A stretch of 64,000 bases of DNA from UBA7398 sp964567545 (GTDB lineage Bacteria; Actinomycetota; Actinomycetes; Nanopelagicales; Nanopelagicaceae), in NCBI GenBank assembly GCA_964567545.1, contig CAZMNB010000002.1, positions 1 through 64,000 of the forward strand. Direction: 5' to 3'. Positions within the stretch are counted from its first letter, which is position 1; each line of letters starts with the position of its first letter. Shown in pieces: positions 25,701-34,468 of the stretch. The notes below the pieces were generated by a model. That model was not told the DNA's origin. It did not search any database and saw nothing but the letters and a program-made list of their open reading frames with translations. The translations under genes were made by a program, and so were the position numbers.

Positions 25701-27040
25701 TTCTTTGAATCTCCGCCATCTATCTCGCCAACTAGTTTAAATTGACCACCACCTAGTTGTCCTTGAGCTTTATAAAGTTCAAGCTTTGCACGCGTATCTG
25801 CAATATCGAGATTCCGCATGGTTAGCTGACCAATTCGATCAACTGGACCAAATGCAGCGCCTTCAGTTCGTTCCATCGACAACTTATCTGGGTGATAACT
25901 GAATGAAGGGCCAGTTGTGTTGATTATTGAGTAATCATCGCCGCGACGAAGTCGAATTGTTACTTCTCCGGTAACGGCTGACGCTACCCACCTTTGCAGC
26001 GATTCGCGAAGCATTAGCGCTTGCGGATCAAGCCATCGACCTTCATAGAGCAGTCGTCCTAAACGTCGACCTTCCGCATGGTAATTAGCAATTGTGTCTT
26101 CATTATGAATTGCGCTGATCAATCTTTCATATGCGATAAATAGGAGTGCCATTCCGGGCGCTTCATAAATGCCACGACTCTTTGCTTCAATGATTCGATT
26201 TTCAATCTGGTCTGACATGCCTAAACCGTGTCTGCCACCTACCGAATTAACTTCGTTCATTAACGCAACTGAATCGTTAAATTCTTTGCCATTAATCGAA
26301 ACAGGTCGCCCTTGCATAAATGCAATTCGAACATCTTCACTTTCAATTAAAATCTTTGGATCCCAGAATTTCACACCCATAATTGGTTCAACGATTTCAA
26401 TTGAGGTTTCAAGCGATTCTAAAGTTTTTGCTTCATGAGTTGCGCCAAGAATGTTGGCATCAGTTGAATAAGCTTTTTCTACGCTATCTCGGTATGGCAA
26501 CTTGCGGTTAGCCAACCATTCGGACATCTCTTTTCGACCACCAAGTTCAGCAACGAAATCCGCATCAAGCCATGGTTTGTAAATTCTTAGTTTTGGATTT
26601 GCCAGCAATCCATATCTATAAAACCTTTCAATGTCATTACCTTTATAAGTAGAGCCATCGCCCCAAATTGAAACGCCATCTTGCAGCATTGCGCGCACTA
26701 AGAGCGTTCCAGTTACAGCACGACCAAGCGGTGTCGTATTGAAATATTGTTTACCGCCAGATTTAATATGGAATGCACCGCAAGCAATCGCGGCAAATCC
26801 TTCTTCAACAAGTGAAAGTCGGCAATCAATTAACCTTGAAATTTCTGCGCCATAAGCTTTTGCTCGATCTGGTACTGAAGCAATATCGGATTCGTCATAT
26901 TGGCCAAGATCTGCGGTGTAGGTGCATGGAATTGCACCTTTCTCTCGCATCCAGGCAACCGCTACCGAAGTGTCGAGTCCACCGGAAAAAGCGATTCCAA
27001 CTTTTTCACCAACTGGGAGCGATGCAAGAACTTTTGACAT
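25697..27040 (-). CDS. argG: Argininosuccinate synthase
   Basis: 447 residues, the length of the E. coli-like long form. N-terminal PP-loop VGIAFSGGLDTSVAVAWM, then TADLGQYDES, GKQYFNTTPLGRAV, and the substrate region STYKGNDIERFYRYG. It joins citrulline and aspartate with ATP in arginine synthesis. The long class I-like form is less common in actinobacteria, many of which have the roughly 400-residue form. No other arg gene is nearby. Confidence 0.95.
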   Translation of the reverse strand: MSKVLASLPVGEKVGIAFSGGLDTSVAVAWMREKGAIPCTYTADLGQYDESDIASVPDRAKAYGAEISRLIDCRLSLVEEGFAAIACGAFHIKSGGKQYFNTTPLGRAVTGTLLVRAMLQDGVSIWGDGSTYKGNDIERFYRYGLLANPKLRIYKPWLDADFVAELGGRKEMSEWLANRKLPYRDSVEKAYSTDANILGATHEAKTLESLETSIEIVEPIMGVKFWDPKILIESEDVRIAFMQGRPVSINGKEFNDSVALMNEVNSVGGRHGLGMSDQIENRIIEAKSRGIYEAPGMALLFIAYERLISAIHNEDTIANYHAEGRRLGRLLYEGRWLDPQALMLRESLQRWVASAVTGEVTIRLRRGDDYSIINTTGPSFSYHPDKLSMERTEGAAFGPVDRIGQLTMRNLDIADTRAKLELYKAQGQLGGGQFKLVGEIDGGDSKN

Positions 27041-27063
27041 AGGGGTAGCCTAACTTAGAGCCG

Positions 27064-27456
27064 CTATTTCTCGGGCGTAATTCTCATCTCAAGGTCCCTA
27101 ACCACCCGATGCATCTCTTTCGACAATCCCTTTAATTCAGCTAATTCTTGATTGGCAATAGCGCGCGCATCTTTGGCCAATTCGAATTCAGCCAAACTGG
27201 CCGTATGAGTTTCATTAATCTTTTCTTCGACATTTTTAGATTGAACGCTCTGCCCTACCATAATGATCGATAGCAATACCAGTTGCAAAAATGTCTGAGC
27301 AATCCAAGAGACAATTACAATCGTATCGCCACTTTTAATTGCATTAGGAAGTGAAATAAGCGCAATGGCTGCAAATAAATAAGCGCACCACATGGTACTC
27401 ACTCCAGCAGTTATTCTTGAAGCGATCTTGTTATTCAAATTAGAAAATGTTCCCAT
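27064..27456 (-). CDS. Conserved membrane protein, DUF1003-like
   Basis: 130 residues: a short N-terminus (NNKIASRITAGVSTMWCAYLF), two hydrophobic segments (about 20-38 and 48-68) separated by a short loop, then VGQSVQSKN and a charged, probably coiled-coil tail rich in Glu and Lys (70-130). The two-helix plus polar tail pattern resembles small DUF1003-type proteins of actinobacteria. Function unknown. Divergent from the next gene; not in an operon. Confidence 0.6.
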   Translation of the reverse strand: MGTFSNLNNKIASRITAGVSTMWCAYLFAAIALISLPNAIKSGDTIVIVSWIAQTFLQLVLLSIIMVGQSVQSKNVEEKINETHTASLAEFELAKDARAIANQELAELKGLSKEMHRVVRDLEMRITPEK

Positions 27457-27520
27457 TGTTTAAGAATAGCCTTAGTTGAGCCAAATGGCTCGTAACGCTA
27501 TTTTCTGTAATAATTGCCCA

Positions 27521-28033
27521 ATGAAGTCAACCAAGCCAATTTATTGGTTGCTGCTACCGGTTTTGTTGGCGCTGTCAGCAGGCTCAATTTGGGGAACTTT
27601 GAATTTTTATCCTAAGCAAAGCGCTTCAGATATGTCAAAACTAAGTCAGTGCCAAAACCTACGAGACTTTGTAATTTCTGAAGAGATTATCGGTCAAGCA
27701 AAATGGGGTACTTACCATTCGGATGTGTTGAAATATAAAACTGGTTTATCTGACCAAGCTAGAACTATTGCACTAGTAAAATTGATTGCGAATGAAGCGA
27801 TTGAGGTTTTGCAATCGGATTTGCGGATTTATGAAGAGATGGATGCCAATCGGGTTTGCCTAACACCAACGTTTGAAAAAAATTTAAGTACGGTGATAAC
27901 TGATACGCAATCCAGTATTGATTTCTTACTCGGTCAAGGGGAAATTAGTAGTCAGATGTTCGATCCTAACCAAGGCACTTGGAATCCTGCCTTTTACGAT
28001 GCATATGAGTCCGCTGTAAAATACTTAAAATAA
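27521..28033 (+). CDS. Hypothetical membrane-anchored protein
   Basis: About 170 residues from MKSTKPIYWLL (the frame begins 15 codons earlier, but this start places the signal-anchor directly at the N-terminus). One hydrophobic segment at 6-25, then an exported, mostly helical domain with a few cysteines (SQCQNLRDF and VCLTPTFEKN). I do not recognise a family. It converges with the HPF gene (2-bp gap). Confidence 0.6.
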   Translation: MKSTKPIYWLLLPVLLALSAGSIWGTLNFYPKQSASDMSKLSQCQNLRDFVISEEIIGQAKWGTYHSDVLKYKTGLSDQARTIALVKLIANEAIEVLQSDLRIYEEMDANRVCLTPTFEKNLSTVITDTQSSIDFLLGQGEISSQMFDPNQGTWNPAFYDAYESAVKYLK

Positions 28034-28035
28034 AA

Positions 28036-28374
28036 CTAGTGCGCTGATTCCCTTCTAATTGATCCGCGCCGGATATTTTTTGATTTTTCATGCGCTTTCC
28101 TAATTTGCAATTCGAAGTTCTTGACTGCATCATCAAATGCGGCCAAATCATTGAAACCGGAGGATTCGGACTTAAATAGCGGACCACTCCCCCGGGAAGT
28201 CAGAATTACTTTATGCGCATTCTTACCTAACTTTGGATTACCTTCATGGATAACTTCTACTTCAATCCGCTCAATTGCAACGTTAAATCTATGCATACTT
28301 TGCAATTTTTCTTCAATAATTTCTTTAAAGTCTTCGGCTACCGCACCGTTTCTAGCTCGTAGAACTATTTCCAT
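28036..28374 (-). CDS. hpf: Ribosome hibernation promoting factor, short form
   Basis: 112 residues from MEIVLRARNGAVAEDF. This start is fixed by GGAGGAG just upstream; a longer frame begins 24 codons earlier. S30AE/YfiA domain: helix AEDFKEIIEEKLQSM, strands IERIEVEVIHE and HKVILTSRG, and helix DAVKNFELQIRKAHEK. It binds the 30S decoding centre and silences ribosomes in stationary phase. Actinobacteria usually carry a long form with a C-terminal dimerisation domain; here the protein ends after a basic tail (NIRRGSIRRES). Confidence 0.85.
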   Translation of the reverse strand: MEIVLRARNGAVAEDFKEIIEEKLQSMHRFNVAIERIEVEVIHEGNPKLGKNAHKVILTSRGSGPLFKSESSGFNDLAAFDDAVKNFELQIRKAHEKSKNIRRGSIRRESAH

Positions 28375-28462
28375 ATGCTCCTCCTGGCTTTCAAAGTTAT
28401 CACTTTTATTATCAAATTCAATGATTTCAAAGTGAGAAATCTCCAAGTAAACTGCAACTCTA

Positions 28463-29746
28463 ATGGGCTACTTCAAGGAATTTCTCCCTTCTAAAAATGA
28501 CTATAGGCCGTTAGCGGAAAATTTTCGCCATGATCTATTTGCCGGAATAACCGTCGGAGTGGTCGCGCTGCCGCTTGCCCTCGGGTTTGGAATTACTACT
28601 GGCGCCGGAGCGGCTTCTGGATTGGTGACTGCAATAATTGCTGGAATATTCGCTGCAATATTTGGCGGCTCAAATTTTCAAGTAAGTGGACCGACCGGTG
28701 CAATGACAGTTGTTCTGGTACCAATTGTCTCTAAATATGGCGTCGATGCGCTAGCCCCGCTTGGAATTTTCGCTGGAATCCTTATCGTTGTCTTGGGGTT
28801 CATCAAGGTCGGCAAATTTATTGATCGAGTTCCGCTAGTAGTAATGGAAGGGTTCACACTTGGAATTGCACTAGTAATTGCCTTACAACAAGTTCCATTA
28901 GTTCTAGGAATTCCACGCGCTTCAGGTTCGCATACAGTTTTAGTGGCAATTAATACAATTAGCAATGCAATTTCCAATTCAATCAATTGGACTTCTATCT
29001 CAGTAGTTATTTTGGCATTAGCTATCAAGTTTACTTGGCCCAAACTAAATATAATTATTGTGCCAAAAGTGCATATTCCAGCTAGCATAGTAGCGGTATT
29101 TCTAACAACGTTAATTGTGAAATCTTTTGGGTTAAGGATTGCAACTATTGGTGAAATCCCACGAAAATTTGACGTAATCGGAAATTATTTTGATTCTCTT
29201 AATGTCATTCCAATGAATGAACTTGTTTATTCGATTATTGTGATTGCGCTCCTGGGATCAATTGAGTCGCTTCTTTCTGCCCGTGTTGCTGATGGTATGG
29301 CACATAAATTCATAGATCACGACCAGAAAAAGCATCAGCCCAATCGTGAATTATTTGGCCAAGGGCTAGCAACTATTGCTGCTTCGCTTTTAGGCGGCAT
29401 GCCAGCGACTGGCGCGATTGCCAGAACTAGCGTCAACATTAGGGCTGGAGCCAAAAGTAGACTGGCGTCAATCGTACATGCATTTTTTCTACTTCTGGTT
29501 GTGTTATTACTGGCACCAATAGTTGCAATTATTCCTACGGCCGCCCTTGCCGGTGTACTACTTGGTACTTCGTATCGAATAGCAAATCCGAAAAGTATCA
29601 CCGAAGCGCTGCGCACTACTTATGAGGAAAGAGCGGTCTTTATAGTTACTGCAGGTTCTGTGCTTGCAATTGATTTGATCTGGGGGCTCGTAATTGGATT
29701 ATTTACAAATTTTGTATTGAAAAAATTACTTTCGAGTCGCGGTTAA
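28463..29746 (+). CDS. SulP-family anion permease without STAS domain
   Basis: 427 residues, many membrane helices. SulP signatures: DLFAGITVGVVALPLALGFGI near 25, GGSNFQVSGPTGAMTVVLVP near 68, and GSIESLLSARVADGMAHK near 268, followed by NRELFGQGLATIAASLLGGMPATGAIARTSVN. The chain ends right after the last helix, so the cytoplasmic STAS domain is missing. Members move sulfate, bicarbonate or other anions with Na+ or H+. It converges with terC (21-bp overlap). Confidence 0.9.
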   Translation: MGYFKEFLPSKNDYRPLAENFRHDLFAGITVGVVALPLALGFGITTGAGAASGLVTAIIAGIFAAIFGGSNFQVSGPTGAMTVVLVPIVSKYGVDALAPLGIFAGILIVVLGFIKVGKFIDRVPLVVMEGFTLGIALVIALQQVPLVLGIPRASGSHTVLVAINTISNAISNSINWTSISVVILALAIKFTWPKLNIIIVPKVHIPASIVAVFLTTLIVKSFGLRIATIGEIPRKFDVIGNYFDSLNVIPMNELVYSIIVIALLGSIESLLSARVADGMAHKFIDHDQKKHQPNRELFGQGLATIAASLLGGMPATGAIARTSVNIRAGAKSRLASIVHAFFLLLVVLLLAPIVAIIPTAALAGVLLGTSYRIANPKSITEALRTTYEERAVFIVTAGSVLAIDLIWGLVIGLFTNFVLKKLLSSRG

Positions 29747-30619
29747 GCTAATCAAAGTAGTAACAGATAACGCGGCTCCAATCACACCAAGACTAATCGC
29801 TAGTGAGATATGTGGAATTTCATAGAAACCGATTTTATGGATACCCACACCATGCAAACCTTCAATAAATAATTTAAATCCAATAAATCCAAGAATTACC
29901 GCTAAGCCCTTAGACAGATAAATTAACCGGTCAACTAAACCAGCTAATAGGAAATAAAGTTGGCGAAGTCCCATGAGCGCAAATGCATTCGCTGTAAATA
30001 CGATGTATGGGTCTTTTGTTAGGCCAAAAATTGCTGGTATGGAGTCAAGCGCAAAAATTAAATCTGTAGTTCCAACCGCCACTAATGCAATTGTAAAAGT
30101 AGAAGCACCTCGCTTGCGAAGAGCGGATATAACCTTTCCTTCTTTATAAACTTTTTCATCACCATGTTTTTCCTTTATTAACTTCCATGCAGTAGCAATT
30201 AATATCACTGCGAAGATAAAGAATGCTGCAGAGAATTTAGAGATTAATGCAGAACCAAGGGCGATGAAAATGCCTCTTAAGACCAGAGCAATCGCTATGC
30301 CAGCTAAAAGTATTAGTTGCGCGCTCTCTCGCTTAACATTCAAATTTGCCAGCAAAATTATGAAAATAAAGACGTTATCAACTGATAGTGAATATTCAGT
30401 CAACCACCCAGCAAAGAATTCTTCACCGCGGACAGTAGCCCCATTCAATTGTAGGTTTATCCCAAAAAGAATTGCTGCAATCACATAGAAAATAGTCCAA
30501 AGTGCAGCTTCCTTCAATGTAGTTTCTCGTTTACGGTTTTTAATTGCTAGCAATAAATCAAAAATTAGCACTCCTAGGAGAGCGGCAATCGTAACTCCCC
30601 AGGTCTTGCCGTCAGTCAT
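29726..30619 (-). CDS. TerC-family integral membrane protein (copy 1)
   Basis: 297 residues. TerC signature FFAGWLTEYSLSVDNVFIFIIL near 68-90 (Asp in the membrane) and TTDLIFALDSIPAIFGLTKDPYIVFTANAFALMGLRQLYF near 185-225. TerC proteins are metal exporters, linked to Mn2+ efflux and metalation of secreted proteins. A paralogue of the same length lies at 33518-34411. Confidence 0.92.
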   Translation of the reverse strand: MTDGKTWGVTIAALLGVLIFDLLLAIKNRKRETTLKEAALWTIFYVIAAILFGINLQLNGATVRGEEFFAGWLTEYSLSVDNVFIFIILLANLNVKRESAQLILLAGIAIALVLRGIFIALGSALISKFSAAFFIFAVILIATAWKLIKEKHGDEKVYKEGKVISALRKRGASTFTIALVAVGTTDLIFALDSIPAIFGLTKDPYIVFTANAFALMGLRQLYFLLAGLVDRLIYLSKGLAVILGFIGFKLFIEGLHGVGIHKIGFYEIPHISLAISLGVIGAALSVTTLISLTATRK

Positions 30620-30647
30620 CTTATTTATCCGACTCTTATTTTTGTTT

Positions 30648-31031
30648 TTATAAACGAGTAGCTATTACGAAGGCAACAGTAAGCACAAAGGCAAGCGCTG
30701 CAGATTGCGCCATTATTATTAAGGCTGTTTTTCGATCCGCAGCCCGGTCTAATGGATTTTGTACTTTAGATATTTCACCCATTTTACCGAGATTGAAGGT
30801 TCCAGCCAGGCCATAAGCCAAGCAGAATTTTTTTCTAGATTGTACAAATCCAATCGAGAAAACCATTAGCGGCAAGAAAATAGAAAATTTTCCAATTGTG
30901 GGAACTTTTGCGGATGCAAGATTAAAACCACTAGAAATTGAAAATACGGCTCCAATTAGCGCAACAATTTGTCGGCGGCGAACTTCGCTCTTTCCTAAAT
31001 TACAAGTACCAGGAATGTATTGGGCGCTCAA
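30648..31031 (-). CDS. Conserved small membrane protein
   Basis: 127 residues from a TTG start. N-terminus PGTCNLGKSEVRRRQ, two hydrophobic helices (22-38, 50-62), the motif SRKKFCLAYGLAGTFNLGK, and a final helix (105-125). The paired CNLG / FNLG motifs are shared with unnamed actinobacterial membrane proteins. Function unknown. Its TTG overlaps the TGA of a 49-residue upstream gene (TTGA), so translation is coupled. Confidence 0.7.
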   Translation of the reverse strand: MSAQYIPGTCNLGKSEVRRRQIVALIGAVFSISSGFNLASAKVPTIGKFSIFLPLMVFSIGFVQSRKKFCLAYGLAGTFNLGKMGEISKVQNPLDRAADRKTALIIMAQSAALAFVLTVAFVIATRL

Positions 31032-31177
31032 CTTACCTCTTCAAATTCATCTTCATCGACCCAGGCGCTGGCTGATTCATCGGTGCGCTCTATCCAGGAA
31101 AGAAAAGCAAAAACTCCTTTAATGGCGAGCAAGAGAAGCGCGAATAACGCAGAAACCCGGCGAATTGCTTTGAACAT
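31028..31177 (-). CDS. Small membrane protein, 49 residues
   Basis: Read from an ATG at 31177 to TGA at 31028: a basic start (MFKAIRRVSALFALLLL), a single hydrophobic segment to about residue 26, then an acidic tail (WVDEDEFEEVS). Positive-inside charge and the acidic end suggest a single-pass membrane protein with the tail outside. The stop overlaps the start of the next membrane protein by 3 bases in TTGA, which strongly supports real translation. Function unknown. Confidence 0.65.
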   Translation of the reverse strand: MFKAIRRVSALFALLLLAIKGVFAFLSWIERTDESASAWVDEDEFEEVS

Positions 31178-31186
31178 ATGATAATT

Positions 31187-32335
31187 CTATAAGGAGTTTA
31201 GAATTCGTCCAATCGAATCAGTGATGATTTCGGGACTTGTTCCAAAATTTAAACGAATAAATTGCGAATATCCAGCACCGTAAGTATGGCCGGGATTAAA
31301 AGCCACTTTGCCACGCTCTAAGAAATGGGCAGCTGGGTTTTCGCCTAGATTTAACTCAGAAACATCTAGCCAAGCTAAATAACTACAATCAGGTATTCGG
31401 TATTTAATTGCTGGAACTTTAGCCTTCAATAAATCAGCCACTAAGTGTCGGTTTTCATCTAAAGTGGCAATGAGGCCGGTTAACCAAAGATCGCCAGATT
31501 TATAGGCCACAGCATCAGCAACTGCTCCAAAGAGTGAAGCTCTAAAATGTACCGACTCGGGCATCGTATCCAACATGGCATTCAACTTAGAATCCTGCGC
31601 GACTATGGTTGCACATTTCAAACCCGCAAGATTAAAACTCTTGCTTGCTGAAGTTACAGTTATACCAACTTTTTTTGCAACTTCCGAAGCTGCAAGAAAT
31701 GGGGTAAATGTTACATCTGAATAAGTTAGCGGTGCATGTATCTCATCGCTAATTACAATGACATCGTATTTATCCGCAAGTTCGGCAATCAACATCAATT
31801 CTGATTTCGTATAAACAGTTCCTACTGGATTGTGCGGATTGCATAGAAGATGAGCTTTAACACCAGATTGGTAGGCTGCTTCAATTCCCAAAATGTCTAG
31901 AGTAAAATTCATGCCATCGCGTTTTAGTGGAACTTCAACTTTTGTTAGCTTGAGCTCGTTAATCCATGTAAAAAAATTATTGTAGACCGGAGTATTTATT
32001 AGCAATTTATCCCCGACGCTCATAAATGTCCGTAAAACTTCGATAACACCAACTCCTACGTCACAAGCGATTCGAACTTGTTCTGGATCTAAGTTCCAAT
32101 TCCATTTCCGATTAGCAAATCCTGCAAAATTTTCCTTTAATTCTGGAATTGGTCCTAAATACCCGGTGTCAGAACGCTCCACTAAATCATGAAGAGCTGC
32201 TTTGATTGGTTCAGCAATTTGAAAATCCATTTCAGCAACCGGTAGTGGCAAAATATCGCTGGGATAGAAACGCCATTTTGTACTGGTTCGCTTACGCAAT
32301 TGACTTAATGAATCGGCAACAACTTTTTCGCTCAT
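31187..32335 (-). CDS. PatB/MalY-type PLP-dependent C-S lyase
   Basis: 382 residues, fold-type I aminotransferase family. LPVAEMDF near 31, CDVGVGVIEVLR, NPHNPVGTVYT near 167, SDEIHAPLTY near 195, and the PLP-lysine motif SASKSFNLAGLK near 230. This group acts as cystathionine beta-lyase or cysteine desulfhydrase rather than a true aminotransferase. Stand-alone gene upstream of the small membrane proteins. Confidence 0.88.
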   Translation of the reverse strand: MSEKVVADSLSQLRKRTSTKWRFYPSDILPLPVAEMDFQIAEPIKAALHDLVERSDTGYLGPIPELKENFAGFANRKWNWNLDPEQVRIACDVGVGVIEVLRTFMSVGDKLLINTPVYNNFFTWINELKLTKVEVPLKRDGMNFTLDILGIEAAYQSGVKAHLLCNPHNPVGTVYTKSELMLIAELADKYDVIVISDEIHAPLTYSDVTFTPFLAASEVAKKVGITVTSASKSFNLAGLKCATIVAQDSKLNAMLDTMPESVHFRASLFGAVADAVAYKSGDLWLTGLIATLDENRHLVADLLKAKVPAIKYRIPDCSYLAWLDVSELNLGENPAAHFLERGKVAFNPGHTYGAGYSQFIRLNFGTSPEIITDSIGRILNSL

Positions 32336-32366
32336 TTCACCAGTATCTCACTAAATAACGGCTGAA

Positions 32367-33404
32367 TTAAGCCTCGTTAGGTTCAAGCCTGCGCGTAGAA
32401 TTTCTTACAATCAGTGTTGTCGGTAGCGTTAATGAATGCAATTCACTTTTTGGCGCTTTTAACCGTTCCATAATTGACCATGCGGCCATCTCCCCCATAA
32501 CCGTGACTGGTTGTTCGATTGTTGTTAAATCCGAAAATTCAGACATTTCATGACCGTCAAAACCAATTATTGAAATATCTTCCGGAACTCGTAAACCATG
32601 ACGGCGAATCGCTTGCAAGGCACCAAGTGCCATCTCGTCTGATTGAGCAAATATTGCAGTTGGTCGATTAGGGCGAGCAAGCAAATCATCCATCGCTCTG
32701 CTTGCACCTTGCATTGTGAAGTCACCATAAACTTCTCGAGCTGGATTCCATTCGATTCCACTCTCAGCAAGTACTGCCATAAACCCATTTCGCCGATCTT
32801 GTGGAACGCTAAACCCAAATGGATCATCTGGGCGACCGGAGAGCAAGCCAATCTTTTTATGTCCTTGGTTAACTAAATGTTGAGTTGCAGTTCGCGCGCC
32901 GGCGACATCATCAATTGCGACACTGGAGCATCGATCGTGATGCATCCCTACCAGCGCAATTGGAATACCTAGGCTAAGCATCGATTCAAATTCTTCCTCG
33001 GTTGGTGGCAGGCTGATAACAATTAACGCATCGACGCGACCTTTTAACATTTGGTGTTGGAATAACCGTTCTCGACCTTTCATTTGCGAAAAGTTATATA
33101 GCAATAAATCCAACCCAGATTCACGAAGTGCTTGTTCTGCGCCATTGATTACCTGTGCGAAATACCAACGAGAAACGTAAGGCGCTACTACGCCAACGCT
33201 GTTTGTTCTACCATAAATAGCTTTTGCTGGAGCTTGCGGTATTGGATAATTCAATTTCTCGGCAGCATCTACAATTTTTCGCCGAGTTTCCGAATTTACA
33301 TGCTGTAAACCACGTAACGCTCTCGAAACTGTTGCCGGCGATACGCCCGCTTCGATCGCGACTTCCTTTATCCCAGTTTTAAGTTGACCAAATTCACTTC
33401 TCAT
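32367..33404 (-). CDS. LacI-family transcriptional regulator (second)
   Basis: About 345 residues. The ATG at 33404 is chosen because GGAGG lies 5-6 bases upstream; the frame opens 4 codons earlier at an ATG that is part of that ribosome site. HTH GIKEVAIEAGVSPATVSRAL, hinge with APAKAIYGRT, then effector domain (VGVVAPYVSRWYF to the GFDGHEMSEFSDLTTIEQP region). No sugar genes adjoin it, so the targets are not evident. A 12-bp palindrome lies 37 bp upstream. Confidence 0.92.
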   Translation of the reverse strand: MRSEFGQLKTGIKEVAIEAGVSPATVSRALRGLQHVNSETRRKIVDAAEKLNYPIPQAPAKAIYGRTNSVGVVAPYVSRWYFAQVINGAEQALRESGLDLLLYNFSQMKGRERLFQHQMLKGRVDALIVISLPPTEEEFESMLSLGIPIALVGMHHDRCSSVAIDDVAGARTATQHLVNQGHKKIGLLSGRPDDPFGFSVPQDRRNGFMAVLAESGIEWNPAREVYGDFTMQGASRAMDDLLARPNRPTAIFAQSDEMALGALQAIRRHGLRVPEDISIIGFDGHEMSEFSDLTTIEQPVTVMGEMAAWSIMERLKAPKSELHSLTLPTTLIVRNSTRRLEPNEA

Positions 33405-33440
33405 CTTGGCCTCCATTCAAAACTCACCTAATAATTTTCA

Positions 33441-33452
33441 GCAATTAATTGC
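33441..33452. promoter_or_regulatory. Palindrome upstream of the second lacI gene
   Basis: GCAATTAATTGC is a perfect 12-bp palindrome 37 bp upstream of the regulator's start. It may be an autoregulatory operator, though the centre is TA rather than the CG usual for LacI sites. Confidence 0.35.
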
Positions 33453-33517
33453 GGAATGGCTAAAAATAGACTGAAAAACTACTTCTGACCAGCCGCAATT
33501 AGCCTACTTCGTTGCAG

Positions 33518-34411
33518 TTAAGTCTTCGCTTTGCGGACTTTCATAAGGCTTATGACGGTTGTCAATACCAAGACTCCCAGAATCACCGAAAGGCTAAGTC
33601 CCAAGGAGATTTCTGGAATGGGTACTCCGCTAACTGAATCCCACCCCTGGAAATGACAAGCTTCGAAAATTAGCTTCAGACCGATAAATCCTAAAATAAT
33701 TGAGAGACCTTCGGAGAGATAAATCAATTTCTTCATTAAGCCACCTATTATGAAATAAAGTTGCCGCAATCCCATTAGTGCAAAAATATTTGCGGTAACT
33801 ACTATGTAAGGATCTTTAGTCAAGCCAAATATCGCAGGGATTGAATCAAAGGCAAAAATCACATTTGTAGTAGCGATGGCCGAGAGCGCAATTACAAAAT
33901 AGGAAGCGCCTTTTCTATGCAAAAATTTAATGAATGGACCCTCTTCATATTCTTCGTCTGATTCTTCCGCAATCAATTTATACGCGGTGTAAATCAAAAA
34001 CGCTCCGAATAGGAAGAAGACCCAAGACCATCTATTAACTAAAGCCGAGCCTGCGCCGATAAAGATTCCTCGCAGAAATAATGACATAACAATTCCTATT
34101 AGCAAGACGAGTTCTTCTTTTTCTTGGCTAACTTTCATACGAGCTAGAATCAAAATAAATACAAACAAATTATCCATAGAGAGTGAATATTCAGTTATCC
34201 AACCAGCAAAGAATTCACCTTGCGCTTGCGCATTACCCCAGCTGCCAATGGAAAGTCCGAATACAATCGCAAGTGCAACATAAAACAAAGTCCAGATAGC
34301 GGCTGCTCTAATCGTTGTTACTTTATGGCGATTAGAAATTGCAATTAAAAGATCGATTACCAGAATTAATCCAAGAACTAAGAGGGTTACAAACCATACA
34401 GTTGCGCTCAT
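33518..34411 (-). CDS. TerC-family integral membrane protein (copy 2)
   Basis: 297 residues. FFAGWITEYSLSMDNLFVFILILARM near 67 and TTNVIFAFDSIPAIFGLTKDPYIVVTANIFALMGLRQLYF near 185 match copy 1 closely, while loops diverge, so this is an old paralogue. Divergent from the DUF4389 gene; an AT-rich inverted repeat lies directly upstream. Confidence 0.92.
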   Translation of the reverse strand: MSATVWFVTLLVLGLILVIDLLIAISNRHKVTTIRAAAIWTLFYVALAIVFGLSIGSWGNAQAQGEFFAGWITEYSLSMDNLFVFILILARMKVSQEKEELVLLIGIVMSLFLRGIFIGAGSALVNRWSWVFFLFGAFLIYTAYKLIAEESDEEYEEGPFIKFLHRKGASYFVIALSAIATTNVIFAFDSIPAIFGLTKDPYIVVTANIFALMGLRQLYFIIGGLMKKLIYLSEGLSIILGFIGLKLIFEACHFQGWDSVSGVPIPEISLGLSLSVILGVLVLTTVISLMKVRKAKT

Positions 34412-34416
34412 GGGTG

Positions 34417-34439
34417 TATATTATTGATGTTGTAATATA
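34417..34439. promoter_or_regulatory. AT-rich inverted repeat upstream of terC copy 2
   Basis: TATATTA (34417-34423) and TAATATA (34433-34439) flank a 9-base spacer in the 57-bp gap between divergent genes. It could be a metal-regulator operator. The low complexity of the arms makes chance possible. The gap is too short for a Mn2+ riboswitch. Confidence 0.35.
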
Positions 34440-34468
34440 TTCTCGCATCATTCTGGTAAGGAGCGCTC

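Noticed and set aside
15883..33404. Both LacI genes acting on the same operators
   Set aside because: Their recognition helices differ (STATVSRV versus SPATVSRAL with different flanks), and the second has its own palindrome of unlike sequence.
34412..34468. Mn2+ (yybP-ykoY) riboswitch before terC
   Set aside because: The gap is only 57 bp and shared by two divergent genes, too short for the riboswitch.
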